From Stieleria magnilauensis (GTDB lineage Bacteria > Planctomycetota > Planctomycetia > Pirellulales > Pirellulaceae), in the NCBI GenBank assembly GCA_007753675.1, contig CP036432.1, forward strand, positions 6,546,394 through 6,610,393: 64,000 nucleotides of DNA, read 5' to 3'. The notes beneath the pieces were generated by a model, which did not search any database, was not told where the DNA came from, and saw only the letters and a program-made list of their open reading frames with translations. Below are positions 1 through 7,685 of this stretch, one piece after another. The position numbers were made by a program, and so were the translations under genes. Numbering within the stretch: position 1 is the first letter of the stretch; every line of letters starts with the position of its first letter.

Positions 1-293
1 GAGAGAATGCCCACACACGGCGTGTGCCCGAAACCATTCTGCACGGCCGGGTTGTCCATCCCGCTGAAAATTTTCAGGTGATCAAAGTGATCGGACAACT
101 CGTCCAGCAGCGGCGGCGCTTTCTTGAATGCGCCGTCGGTCTGCGGGATCAACTCGGGCTGATAAAAACTCAGGTGATTCACGATCGTGAGTAGGCGGCG
201 CGGCGAATCCCCGTCCGCAACTTGCCCCAGACTCTCCATGCAGGGGAGCAGTAAGGCAACCCCAGCTCCCTTCAGCAAGGTACGTCTTTTCAT
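1..293 (-). CDS. DUF1552 family protein, N-terminal part only
   Basis: The reading frame starts at an ATG on the minus strand at 293 and runs off the left edge. The visible 97 residues begin MKRRTLLKGAGVALLLPCME, a leader with positively charged residues, a hydrophobic core and the 'RRTLL.GAG..L.LP..E' pattern common at the start of DUF1552 proteins. It continues with a region mentioning a cutoff typical of the family (NHLSFYQPELIPQ, then IFSGMDNP, GFGHTP). The same family member follows upstream at 377-1669 in the same direction with an 83-bp gap, so the two look like a tandem pair in one transcript. Function of the family is unknown; the proteins are exported and widespread in planctomycetes. 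The C-terminus lies outside the window. Confidence 0.85.
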   Translation of the reverse strand, partial: MKRRTLLKGAGVALLLPCMESLGQVADGDSPRRLLTIVNHLSFYQPELIPQTDGAFKKAPPLLDELSDHFDHLKIFSGMDNPAVQNGFGHTPCVGIL

Positions 294-376
294 GATTCCG
301 CCGTTTGTTATGGTGTTAGGGTGGTTTCATCGTTTACGGCACAACGACCTTCGCATCCGCAGACAACGCGACAAAC

Positions 377-1669
377 TTAAGCCTGCAACTCCTTCACGAC
401 GCCGGTGCTGTCGCCGTGTCGTTCAACGTCGATGCCGAGCCCCTGCAGCATCGTCAGCCAAACGTTGCACAGCGGTGTGTCTTTTGGCAGGGCGAGATGC
501 TGGCCCAATTTCAGGTTGGCTCCGCCGCCGGTGAGAACCGTTGGGCAATTGGTGAGGTAATGGATGGAGCTGATGTTTGAACCAAAGGCGAGCGCTAGAT
601 GATCGAAGAGGCTTGATCCGTCTGCTTCTTTCGTCGCCTTGAGCTTGTCGATCAATCCAGCCAGCAGTTCGCAGTGAGCCTTGTCGCGGGCCTGGGACGC
701 CTGCATGCGTTCACCAGGAGAGTAATGGCTCACATTGTGAGCGCTCAGGGTGACGCCCATACTCTGTAGAAGTGACTGGCCTGGCATTCGATAAGTCATG
801 ACCCGAGTGCTGTCGGTCTGCAGAGCGGCGACAATCAGGTCATACATCACCTCAACCTCTGCGCGCCCTTTTAAGCCCGAGCCTGGTTCGTCGATGGGAG
901 ACTGAGCTTTGGGGACTTCGAGCCAGGCCTCATCTTTGCTCAGCCGCGTTTCGATATCTCGGATGCCCTGAAAGTACTCTTCCAACTTGTCTTTGTCCGT
1001 CATCGCCAGGCCGCGCTGCACGCGTCTCGCATCGGTGAGGACGGCATCCAGCACGCTGCGGTTTTCGGCAATGGCCGCTTGGCGTTGTTCCAAGGGCAGG
1101 TCGTCGGCAGAGAACAGCTTGTGAAACACCTGGACCGGATCGTCGAACCCTGCGACCGGTTTGCCACGCTGATCCCAGGCCAGTGAGAGTCCGGGGCCAT
1201 GACCGGATGCGCTGCCATCGCTGCTGCTCAGCTGAATCGAGGAGAAACGGGTGTCCTGCCCCAGTTCCCGAGCCGCGACTTGATCGGCAGAGATGCTGTT
1301 GGACATGTTCTGGCCAGGCACCGCGAACCGATTTGCTCCCGTCAACCAGAAGGTGCTGCCCCAGTGAGCTTCGTTGCTGAACTGATTTGAGCAACCTTGC
1401 ACGACGGTGAAATCTCCTTGGTGTCGCAAGAGTGGCTTCAGGCCCTCGGGTAGGTCGTAGTCGGCTCCAGTCTGTTCTAGATTCGGAAACCATGTCTCCT
1501 GAGTGACGCCAAACCCTAAACCGAGAAAGACCATCCGCTTGGGTGGCGTCGCGGATGCTTTCTCTGCGGCCGAAGCAAACTGGCGAAACGCGATTGACTC
1601 AAGTGCCGGCAGCGCAATCAGGGAACCGGCTCCACGAAGAACATTGCGACGGTTCAATTCTGTGTTCAT
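377..1669 (-). CDS. DUF1552 family exported protein
   Basis: This 430-residue protein has the DUF1552 layout: an N-terminal leader (MNTELNRRNVLRGAGSLIAL) with twin-arginine-like and hydrophobic parts, then GLGFGVTQETWFPN, VQGCSNQFSNEAHWGSTFWL, and a C-terminal region with LALAFGSNISSIHYLTNCP. I chose the ATG at 1669 rather than the longer frame opening at 1720 because the leader begins there. The chemistry of the family is not known; it is usually encoded next to a DUF1587/1588/1592/1595 cytochrome protein. Here that partner is missing: the upstream side is occupied by a hairpin-chain repeat (1888-2266). A second DUF1552 gene follows immediately downstream. Family call is firm, function unknown. 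Confidence 0.88.
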   Translation of the reverse strand: MNTELNRRNVLRGAGSLIALPALESIAFRQFASAAEKASATPPKRMVFLGLGFGVTQETWFPNLEQTGADYDLPEGLKPLLRHQGDFTVVQGCSNQFSNEAHWGSTFWLTGANRFAVPGQNMSNSISADQVAARELGQDTRFSSIQLSSSDGSASGHGPGLSLAWDQRGKPVAGFDDPVQVFHKLFSADDLPLEQRQAAIAENRSVLDAVLTDARRVQRGLAMTDKDKLEEYFQGIRDIETRLSKDEAWLEVPKAQSPIDEPGSGLKGRAEVEVMYDLIVAALQTDSTRVMTYRMPGQSLLQSMGVTLSAHNVSHYSPGERMQASQARDKAHCELLAGLIDKLKATKEADGSSLFDHLALAFGSNISSIHYLTNCPTVLTGGGANLKLGQHLALPKDTPLCNVWLTMLQGLGIDVERHGDSTGVVKELQA

Positions 1670-1887
1670 GACAAGCTCTCGAAGAAACAGGCTCGGTTGG
1701 TGATTGCTGAGGATGTGCATGCGGACCGGCAGCCGCGCATGTCATCACCGTGAGGCGCTCTCGCAAACGATTTGGCCTCGTTGTCATTCGATTCGGCGAT
1801 CCATTGTCGCAGAAAGTTACGGTGCTCGCTGAGGGTTTGGCAGAATTCCGCCACGCCACCGGCATCCACTCTGCCGGCCCTCGGGAC

Positions 1888-2266
1888 GTCGATTGTATTA
1901 CTGAGCGACTCTTGGGCAAGCACCGCTCTGCGGTGCACACCGCAGAGCGGTGCCACAACAAAGCCCGGAGTCGCGAAGCGCACTCCGGGTGGGGCGCAGA
2001 GGACAGGGGAACCCCAGCGGGGTTCAACAAACGGCGCGGCACAATCCGGGGTGCGCAAACGGCGGCGTGAATCGGGCGAACCGTGTTGCTCTGTTCAACC
2101 CCGTTGGGGTTGGCGGCCTGTTGGCGACCGGAACTTGGGGTGCGCGGGCGCGACCCCAAGCTTTGATGTGGCACGCCGCTGGCGTGCGGGCCGCAGGAGC
2201 GGTTGCCGCTCGCGAGTCGTTCCCACAACGCGGTACGGCAAGTAATTCGTCAGTAATACAATCGAC
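1888..2266. repeat. Hairpin-chain repeat with terminal inverted repeats, copy 1
   Basis: The element is bounded by a perfect 17-bp inverted repeat, GTCGATTGTATTACTGA at 1888-1904 and its complement at 2250-2266. Between them lies a chain of separate palindromes: a 15-bp perfect stem at 1921-1952, CCCGGAGT/ACTCCGGG at 1964-1989, then GAACCCC/GGGGTTC, AACCCC/GGGGTT, CTTGGGGT/ACCCCAAG, GCACGCC/GGCGTGC and GAGCGG/CCGCTC. About 347 bp of it recurs in inverted orientation at 59132-59479. It contains no convincing gene; the reading frames through it are artefacts of the palindromes. The layout suggests a MITE-like non-autonomous element or a structured RNA cassette. It fills the gap between 2340 and 1669; the rest of that gap (1670-1887, 2267-2339) shows no gene. 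Confidence 0.85.
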
Positions 2267-2339
2267 ATCCTCCGGGCCTGAAGCCCCACGCCTATCTGGC
2301 AAGATCCGGTACCTAGAAAACGTTAGAGTCAGGCGTTTT

Positions 2340-5300
2340 TCATTGCCGGGGCCTCTTCCGCCCAGCTTCGACGCCAAAATGATGCAACACGTTCTTGAGC
2401 AGTTTGCTCATGTGTTCGTCGTGATACACGCCCCAGGCGGTTGCGATGGATCCGGTGTGGAACACGCGACCGCCTGTTGGACGTTCCCAGTAGATGATCT
2501 CGGCGATCGTCTGGTCGTCGCCGATCCGCGGCTTGTGTCCTTCGGCGTTGTAGTCAATCACACGGCGCTGGTCGTTACTGCTAGCGACGGTGACAATCCC
2601 TTGGGGTTCAACCAAGCCCTTGATGGCCGAGTCCGCAGTGGCACGCTGCAACGTTGAGAGGCGAACGTCGAACTCGTGGCCTACTGCGCCCATGTCCTTG
2701 CTGATGAATCCAAATGCATCTCCTTTTTTCAATCCCACCTGATGAGGCGTGTTGAAGAGAAAATGGTCAGGCTGGTCGACTTGATAGGGCTTGAACGCGC
2801 CGCCCCAACCGATGCAGGTGAGCCCGACGACTTTCCAGGCCGGGTAACCACAGAAACGCATCAGACTGCCGCGGCGGAAATCGTGACTGTGATAGAGTTC
2901 GCCGACTTGCGCGAGTTTGCGTCCGCCGATTCCTGTCCCGTACTTGCGTACCTCCATGAACTCGTCGGTTTCGTCGAAGCTAACCCGCCAGAACATCGTG
3001 TTACCGGAGAGGACGATCGCATCGCCGCCGGCTTTGAGATAATCGTCGAGTCCTTCATAGGCGCGCGCCGACCAGTATTCGCTGTGTCCATTGATGACAA
3101 CGGCCTGATAGCCATCGAGTACTTCGGGGTTGCGATCCAGGTCGCGGTCGGTGATGACGTCGTAATCGTATCCGTGCTGGTCCAACCAGAGATGCAGAAA
3201 ACGCTCGCCGCGCATCAGATGGCTGTAGGACTGATTGATGTAGGTCTTGTTCGGACCGGCCGCCGGCCACGGCAATTTCATCCCGATTTTGTATGTCGGT
3301 TGACCGTTGCGGTGATCGCGATAGCCGCTGTAGGTCGCAGCGTCTGGGTGCGTTGTTGGAAGGCCACCTGTGCCCATCATTGTCAGCTCCCGCCCGTGAT
3401 TGATGGGGAAAGGCGCCGAGTTGTATGCCAACCATGTGTTGGTCGACATCAGCACCGCCAACGGCGCCTTGGGCCGCGACTCCGGTCGGCGCACGATAAA
3501 CGTCGTGAAGTAACGTTTTGGTTTTCCATCGATTTCAAAATCAAAGCGGCCTGCGTAAACTCCGGATTTTGCGTCAGCGGGGATGCGGAACCGATGATTG
3601 ATTTTCCAACGCGCGTTGTAGAGTTCGTCTGATGCGAGCCGCAGTCCGTGGCCACGTTTCGGATCTTTCGTCGGATCGTAGCTGGTATCGTGCCGATCGA
3701 TGGCTGCGGCGTCAAAGCTGGGCCCGCCGATCATCCACGTGCCGCGGTTAATGATTCGCCCGTGCCGTCCACCGATACCGGCGTCGGCGACCCGAGTGCC
3801 GCGTTCTTCGGTGAAGGGCCAACAAGCGAGAACGGCGTTTCCTTTTGGGATGGTCAGCCCGCGATCGGCAACGCGTTTTTGCATCTGATCCAGAGTGATC
3901 GCTTGGTCATACAGGGACACCATCGCGATGTCGCCGTTGTAGAAATTCTCTGCCGCTCCCTTGCTGCCGTAAGCACCAATCCTGAGGGCCGTCTTCCCAG
4001 GACGAACGACTCCAGTGTATGGCCATTCGCCCGCCGCCTTTCCATCGATGAAAACACGCTTTACTTTTCCATCCCAGGTTGCCGCGACGTGGTGCCAACG
4101 CTGGGTCTCGATCAACCCTGGTGCGGTTTTGTGAAGAGACGCAGGATTGTGTTTGCCGCCACTGTCAGTCATGAACGCAATCTGGCCGTCGCTGAGGAAC
4201 AGCCCGATCCCGCATTTGTCCGGATAGTCATGTTGATTGATCAAGCCTTGCCAGCCGCCGAGTGCAAAGGGACGAATCCAGCACTCCAGGGTCAGCCCGG
4301 TCAGTGGTCGCTCACTGGGCAAGCTGTTGTCGACATGCACGTACGATCCCGGGTGGATCGGCTGCTGCGGCGGCCTATTGGCAGAGAACGTCGCCAGAAC
4401 GGGGTCGTTGTCGCGGTTTTCCGGATCAGGACCGAGCCGCACGACGCTCAATTGATAGGGAACGCTGCTGCTGACTCGAAACTTGATTTCGTTACCCGCG
4501 GCAATACTTTTCTGAGCATAGGCATGCAAGCCAGGCAACGTCATCTCGCGATGCGGTGGAATCTGTTGCTCTGCGAGTTCAGAACTTGGTGAAGCAGACT
4601 CATCTGGTGACGTTGACTCTTTCAGATAGGCCACAAGGTCCGCGATTTCCTGTGGTTTCAACTCGCGGTCCAGTCCCTCGGGCATGAAGGAGACATCGGA
4701 GTATCTGGCGTGTTCGATTTCCTTCATGCGTACCGGTTGCAAGACTCCCGCTGCCGATGCAAGAAAGATTTTGTCCATCGTTTCTTTGACAAGCAGTCCC
4801 GAGACAGCCCTGCCATCTTCCGTCAGGACGTTCACGATTTCGTGATAACGAGCAATCGATGCGTTGGGGTAAACAATGGCTTCCAACAAGTCGCGCTCAC
4901 TGCGAATCGCTCCGATCCTGGTCAAGTCAGGGCCTAATCGGACTCCCTGGTCGCCCTTGAGATGACAGATGATGCACTTTGATTTATCGCGATTGCCGAA
5001 CAGCTTCGCTCCTCGCTGCGCATCCGCTGTCGGCAGAAAGGCTGCAAGTTCATCAAGGCGTTGTTTTTGACGAGCCATCTTTTCAGGACTCGGCTCAGCG
5101 ACTTTCGCGAGTTGGATTTCGGGAAAGTCATCAGGGGTAACATTTCGCTGATCGATTTCCTGCATCCGCCGCACTTGTTCTGTGACCGGATGGTTGGCTG
5201 GAAGACCATCGCTGTCGCCGATTTCAAAAACCGCGTGGATGACAGCATGCTTCAAGAACGCATCCGCACTTTCTGAATAGGTTTTTAGCAGAGGTTTGAC

Positions 5301-7250
5301 CGCTGCACTGTTGCCGATTCTGCCGAGGGCCATCGCAGCGAGTCGGCGAAGTTGTCGATCATCATCGGAAAGCAACTCAATGAGTGGCGCCACAGCACCT
5401 CGATCCCGCCACAGTGCCACGCTATGAATCGCAGCCGTGCGAACGTCCGCACTCTGATCGCTGAGAAATTCGCGAACCGCCTGCCGCGCGGACTGACTCT
5501 GGATTCGATTTAGTGTCCAGACGGCTGGAATCTTGGCGCTGGCCTTGCGCAAATCATCGATCTTGTTCTCGTTGGCCAGAGCGTCAATGGCGCGTTTGAC
5601 GACCGCGGGCCGCTGGTCAGACAACCAACCGACTTGAGGCTGATTCCAATCGAGCTTCAGACCACGCGGATCGTACAAAACCGGTAGCGGACGAGGCGAC
5701 GAGTCCCGCGAAACCGGTAGTGGACGAGGCGACGAGTCCCGCGAAACCGGTAGTGGACGAGGCGACGAGTCCCGCGAAACCGGTAGTGGACGAGGCGACG
5801 AGTCCCGCGTAACCGGTAGTGGACGAGGCGACGAGTCCCGCGAAACCGGTAGTGGACCAGGCGACGAGTCCCCCAAAACCGGTAGTGGACGAGGCGACGA
5901 GTCCCGCGAAACCGGTAGCGGACCAGGCGACGAGTCCCCCAAAACCGGTAGTGGACCAGGCGACGAGTCCCGCGAAACCGGTAGCGGACCAGGCGACGAG
6001 TCCCGCGAAACCGGTAGTGGACGAGGCGACGAGTCCCGCGGTTCAGCACTCGTCGCCTCGCCCACGACGCCATTGAAATCACCCTCTTTTTCAAGCCGAT
6101 AGATCGCACCGAGAACGTCGGGCTTGGCGACTTTGGAAGTCGGGCAACAGATCATGTACCAACTGCCCGTATCAGCAACCAGCAGGCTGCCATCGGCGTC
6201 TTCGATCACGTCGGTTGGATGAAAGTCGGTATTGTCGCTTTCAATGAACGTCGTTGTTTCTGCCGAGTAAGACGAACCAGATCGAGTGAGCTGATGTCTG
6301 GAGATGCGGCGTGTGTTGAATTCGGTGCAGAGCAAGTCGCCACTCAAACCCGAGTTCGGATGACGCGCCATCATCATTCCCGAGGGAGCAGCGGGTCCGA
6401 GCTGTGTCAGAATCGGCAGCAAGTCTCCGGTATTGGGATGGGGAGTGAGCACGCGATTGTTTTCTTTGCCATACGTTCCCCCATAAACGGCGTGCAGGAT
6501 TCCATCGCGTCTGCCGGGTTGGGAAAGGTCAAAGAACGTGCCGCTGAGAAACCGTTCACCCGTTTCACTGAATGCCAAGCCAACGGGATTGTTCATTCCA
6601 CCGGTGATGACCATTTCCAGTTGGCTTCCGTCAGGCCGAGCACGATAAAGATGGGCTGCGCTGGACTGTATCGTTCGACCATTGCTCAGTTCATGCTTCT
6701 GCGGAGCAAAAGCTCCCTTGCACCAGTAGAAAAAACCGTCGGGTCCCAAGTAGGGACCGTGCATGTCGTTGCCACATCCTTCGATGCTGCCGCCATCGAA
6801 CCATTCGGTTCGCTCATCCGCCACCTGGTCGCCGTCGGTATCGCGAAGTTTCCAAATGTGGGGCGGTGCTCCCACGTAGACGCTGCCGCCGTGAACAAGA
6901 ATGCCTTCGGGGAAGGGCAATTTGTCGGCGAACACCGTCGATTCATCAAAGACTCCGTCGCCGTCGGTGTCGACCAAACGCAACACGCGATGTTGCGGGT
7001 CCTTGAGTTGAACCGGCGCTTTGTCGGTGTTGCCTGAACTGTCGGTGACGTACAGAACGCCGGACTCGTCAAAGCACATGTGAATGGGCCGCTTGACCAG
7101 TGGCGGCGCGGCGACACGTTTCAGTTCATATCCGTCCGGAATCGTGAACGTGTGAGGCGCCAGCGAAACGGTCTCTGCACTTTCTGTTTTCCCGTAGGCA
7201 CAACAGATGGCAAGGGCGACGAAAACGCGGAGGCAATGGTAACTTGGCAT
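2340..7250 (-). CDS. Multidomain exported protein: TIGR02604-type propeller, HEAT repeats, cytochrome c, LamG, DMFase-like C-terminus
   Basis: From the ATG at 7250 (chosen because a signal peptide starts there) the product has 1636 residues. Order of parts: a signal peptide; a dehydrogenase-like beta propeller (about 25-400, with DESGVLYVTD and VDTDGDGVFDEST blades); eleven copies of an 11-residue RDSSPRPLPVS-like repeat (about 405-525); HEAT-like repeats (about 545-690, VKPLLKTY, AVAPLIELL); a c-type heme domain with CIICH near residue 760 and the planctomycete TIGR02603 pattern; a LamG/concanavalin-like domain (about 955-1120, ECWIRPFALGGWQGLI); and a C-terminal region like the large subunit of N,N-dimethylformamidase (about 1255-1636, LMSTNTWLAYNSA, NGHSEYWSARAYEGLDDYL). 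It is probably a periplasmic or surface redox/hydrolase fusion. The substrate is not predictable from the sequence. Confidence 0.85.
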   Translation of the reverse strand: MPSYHCLRVFVALAICCAYGKTESAETVSLAPHTFTIPDGYELKRVAAPPLVKRPIHMCFDESGVLYVTDSSGNTDKAPVQLKDPQHRVLRLVDTDGDGVFDESTVFADKLPFPEGILVHGGSVYVGAPPHIWKLRDTDGDQVADERTEWFDGGSIEGCGNDMHGPYLGPDGFFYWCKGAFAPQKHELSNGRTIQSSAAHLYRARPDGSQLEMVITGGMNNPVGLAFSETGERFLSGTFFDLSQPGRRDGILHAVYGGTYGKENNRVLTPHPNTGDLLPILTQLGPAAPSGMMMARHPNSGLSGDLLCTEFNTRRISRHQLTRSGSSYSAETTTFIESDNTDFHPTDVIEDADGSLLVADTGSWYMICCPTSKVAKPDVLGAIYRLEKEGDFNGVVGEATSAEPRDSSPRPLPVSRDSSPGPLPVSRDSSPGPLPVLGDSSPGPLPVSRDSSPRPLPVLGDSSPGPLPVSRDSSPRPLPVTRDSSPRPLPVSRDSSPRPLPVSRDSSPRPLPVSRDSSPRPLPVLYDPRGLKLDWNQPQVGWLSDQRPAVVKRAIDALANENKIDDLRKASAKIPAVWTLNRIQSQSARQAVREFLSDQSADVRTAAIHSVALWRDRGAVAPLIELLSDDDRQLRRLAAMALGRIGNSAAVKPLLKTYSESADAFLKHAVIHAVFEIGDSDGLPANHPVTEQVRRMQEIDQRNVTPDDFPEIQLAKVAEPSPEKMARQKQRLDELAAFLPTADAQRGAKLFGNRDKSKCIICHLKGDQGVRLGPDLTRIGAIRSERDLLEAIVYPNASIARYHEIVNVLTEDGRAVSGLLVKETMDKIFLASAAGVLQPVRMKEIEHARYSDVSFMPEGLDRELKPQEIADLVAYLKESTSPDESASPSSELAEQQIPPHREMTLPGLHAYAQKSIAAGNEIKFRVSSSVPYQLSVVRLGPDPENRDNDPVLATFSANRPPQQPIHPGSYVHVDNSLPSERPLTGLTLECWIRPFALGGWQGLINQHDYPDKCGIGLFLSDGQIAFMTDSGGKHNPASLHKTAPGLIETQRWHHVAATWDGKVKRVFIDGKAAGEWPYTGVVRPGKTALRIGAYGSKGAAENFYNGDIAMVSLYDQAITLDQMQKRVADRGLTIPKGNAVLACWPFTEERGTRVADAGIGGRHGRIINRGTWMIGGPSFDAAAIDRHDTSYDPTKDPKRGHGLRLASDELYNARWKINHRFRIPADAKSGVYAGRFDFEIDGKPKRYFTTFIVRRPESRPKAPLAVLMSTNTWLAYNSAPFPINHGRELTMMGTGGLPTTHPDAATYSGYRDHRNGQPTYKIGMKLPWPAAGPNKTYINQSYSHLMRGERFLHLWLDQHGYDYDVITDRDLDRNPEVLDGYQAVVINGHSEYWSARAYEGLDDYLKAGGDAIVLSGNTMFWRVSFDETDEFMEVRKYGTGIGGRKLAQVGELYHSHDFRRGSLMRFCGYPAWKVVGLTCIGWGGAFKPYQVDQPDHFLFNTPHQVGLKKGDAFGFISKDMGAVGHEFDVRLSTLQRATADSAIKGLVEPQGIVTVASSNDQRRVIDYNAEGHKPRIGDDQTIAEIIYWERPTGGRVFHTGSIATAWGVYHDEHMSKLLKNVLHHFGVEAGRKRPRQ
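5678..6040. repeat. In-frame 33-bp minisatellite, 11 copies
   Basis: Eleven head-to-tail 33-bp units lie inside the gene at 2340-7250. Each carries AACCGGTAG followed by GACGAGGCGACGAGTCC. On the coding strand each unit gives 11 residues of the form RDSSPRPLPVS, with R/G and S/L/T swaps. Because the period is a multiple of three, every frame on both strands stays open through the array. The array ends against an inverted half unit: CGAGGCGACGAGT at 6022-6034 pairs perfectly with 6048-6060. Copies are nearly identical, so the number is likely to vary between strains. Confidence 0.95.
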
Positions 7251-7685
7251 GAGACGCAGATTGGATTGATTACTGTCGCGGCTTTCGGTGGGAGCTTGCC
7301 CCAATCCCCCATGCTAACACATGAGGCCATATGCCTTCGCAGTTTCGCTGCTGGAAAGCGACGACAGTCTGACGACGTGAAGAAGCACCTGAGAACCAAG
7401 TCCAACTGCTTGCCTGCGGGATTCCTTTAGGCATGGCACCACTGGAGCCATGAAATCTGGATCTAAAGCGGCAGATCCGGAAGAAAAGTTGGCAAGAAAC
7501 TCTTCGAATGGCGTCCGACTTAGAGCAAAATGGCACATAGGGGTCAGAGGCAGCCGCTGGTTTCAACGCGGATGGTCGGTTTTGGATCTTTACGTCTGTG
7601 GATCGATTTCCGTGTCATTTCGTGGCAGGGGCTGAATCGACATCAACTCAAGACGACCGAATCGTCAGACAACCGCGAGTTTCCC
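7251..7685. other. Divergent intergenic region, no gene seen
   Basis: These 435 bp separate the divergent starts at 7250 (minus) and 7686 (plus) and should hold both promoters. I see no recognisable gene. A short plus-strand frame from 7450 has a Shine-Dalgarno-like GGAG only two bases before its ATG and resembles nothing I know. No sigma-54-like -24/-12 motif was found here. Confidence 0.5.

Noticed and set aside
1670-1887. Coding-like minus-strand stretch (EFCQTLSEHRNFLRQWI) upstream of the DUF1552 gene
   Set aside because: Could be the tail of a lost DUF1592-type partner, but no motif of that family is visible, so it is not annotated.
2178-2193. TGGCACG with GG and GC ten bases apart inside the hairpin-chain repeat
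   Set aside because: It is part of a palindromic stem, the -12 box is TGGC, and no gene follows on that strand.
2676-4592. Two plus-strand frames of more than 300 residues opposite the 1636-residue protein
   Set aside because: Antisense shadows of well-supported LamG and DMFase-like domains.
5678-6040. Array considered as CRISPR
   Set aside because: Units are contiguous with no spacers, are in frame inside a gene, and no cas genes are present.
5657-6109. Repetitive frames on both strands through the 33-bp array
   Set aside because: Open only because the repeat period is a multiple of three; they lie inside the real coding sequence.
7450-7635. 61-residue plus-strand frame between the divergent genes
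   Set aside because: Ribosome site too close to its ATG and no recognisable features; it also overlaps the leader of the giant gene.
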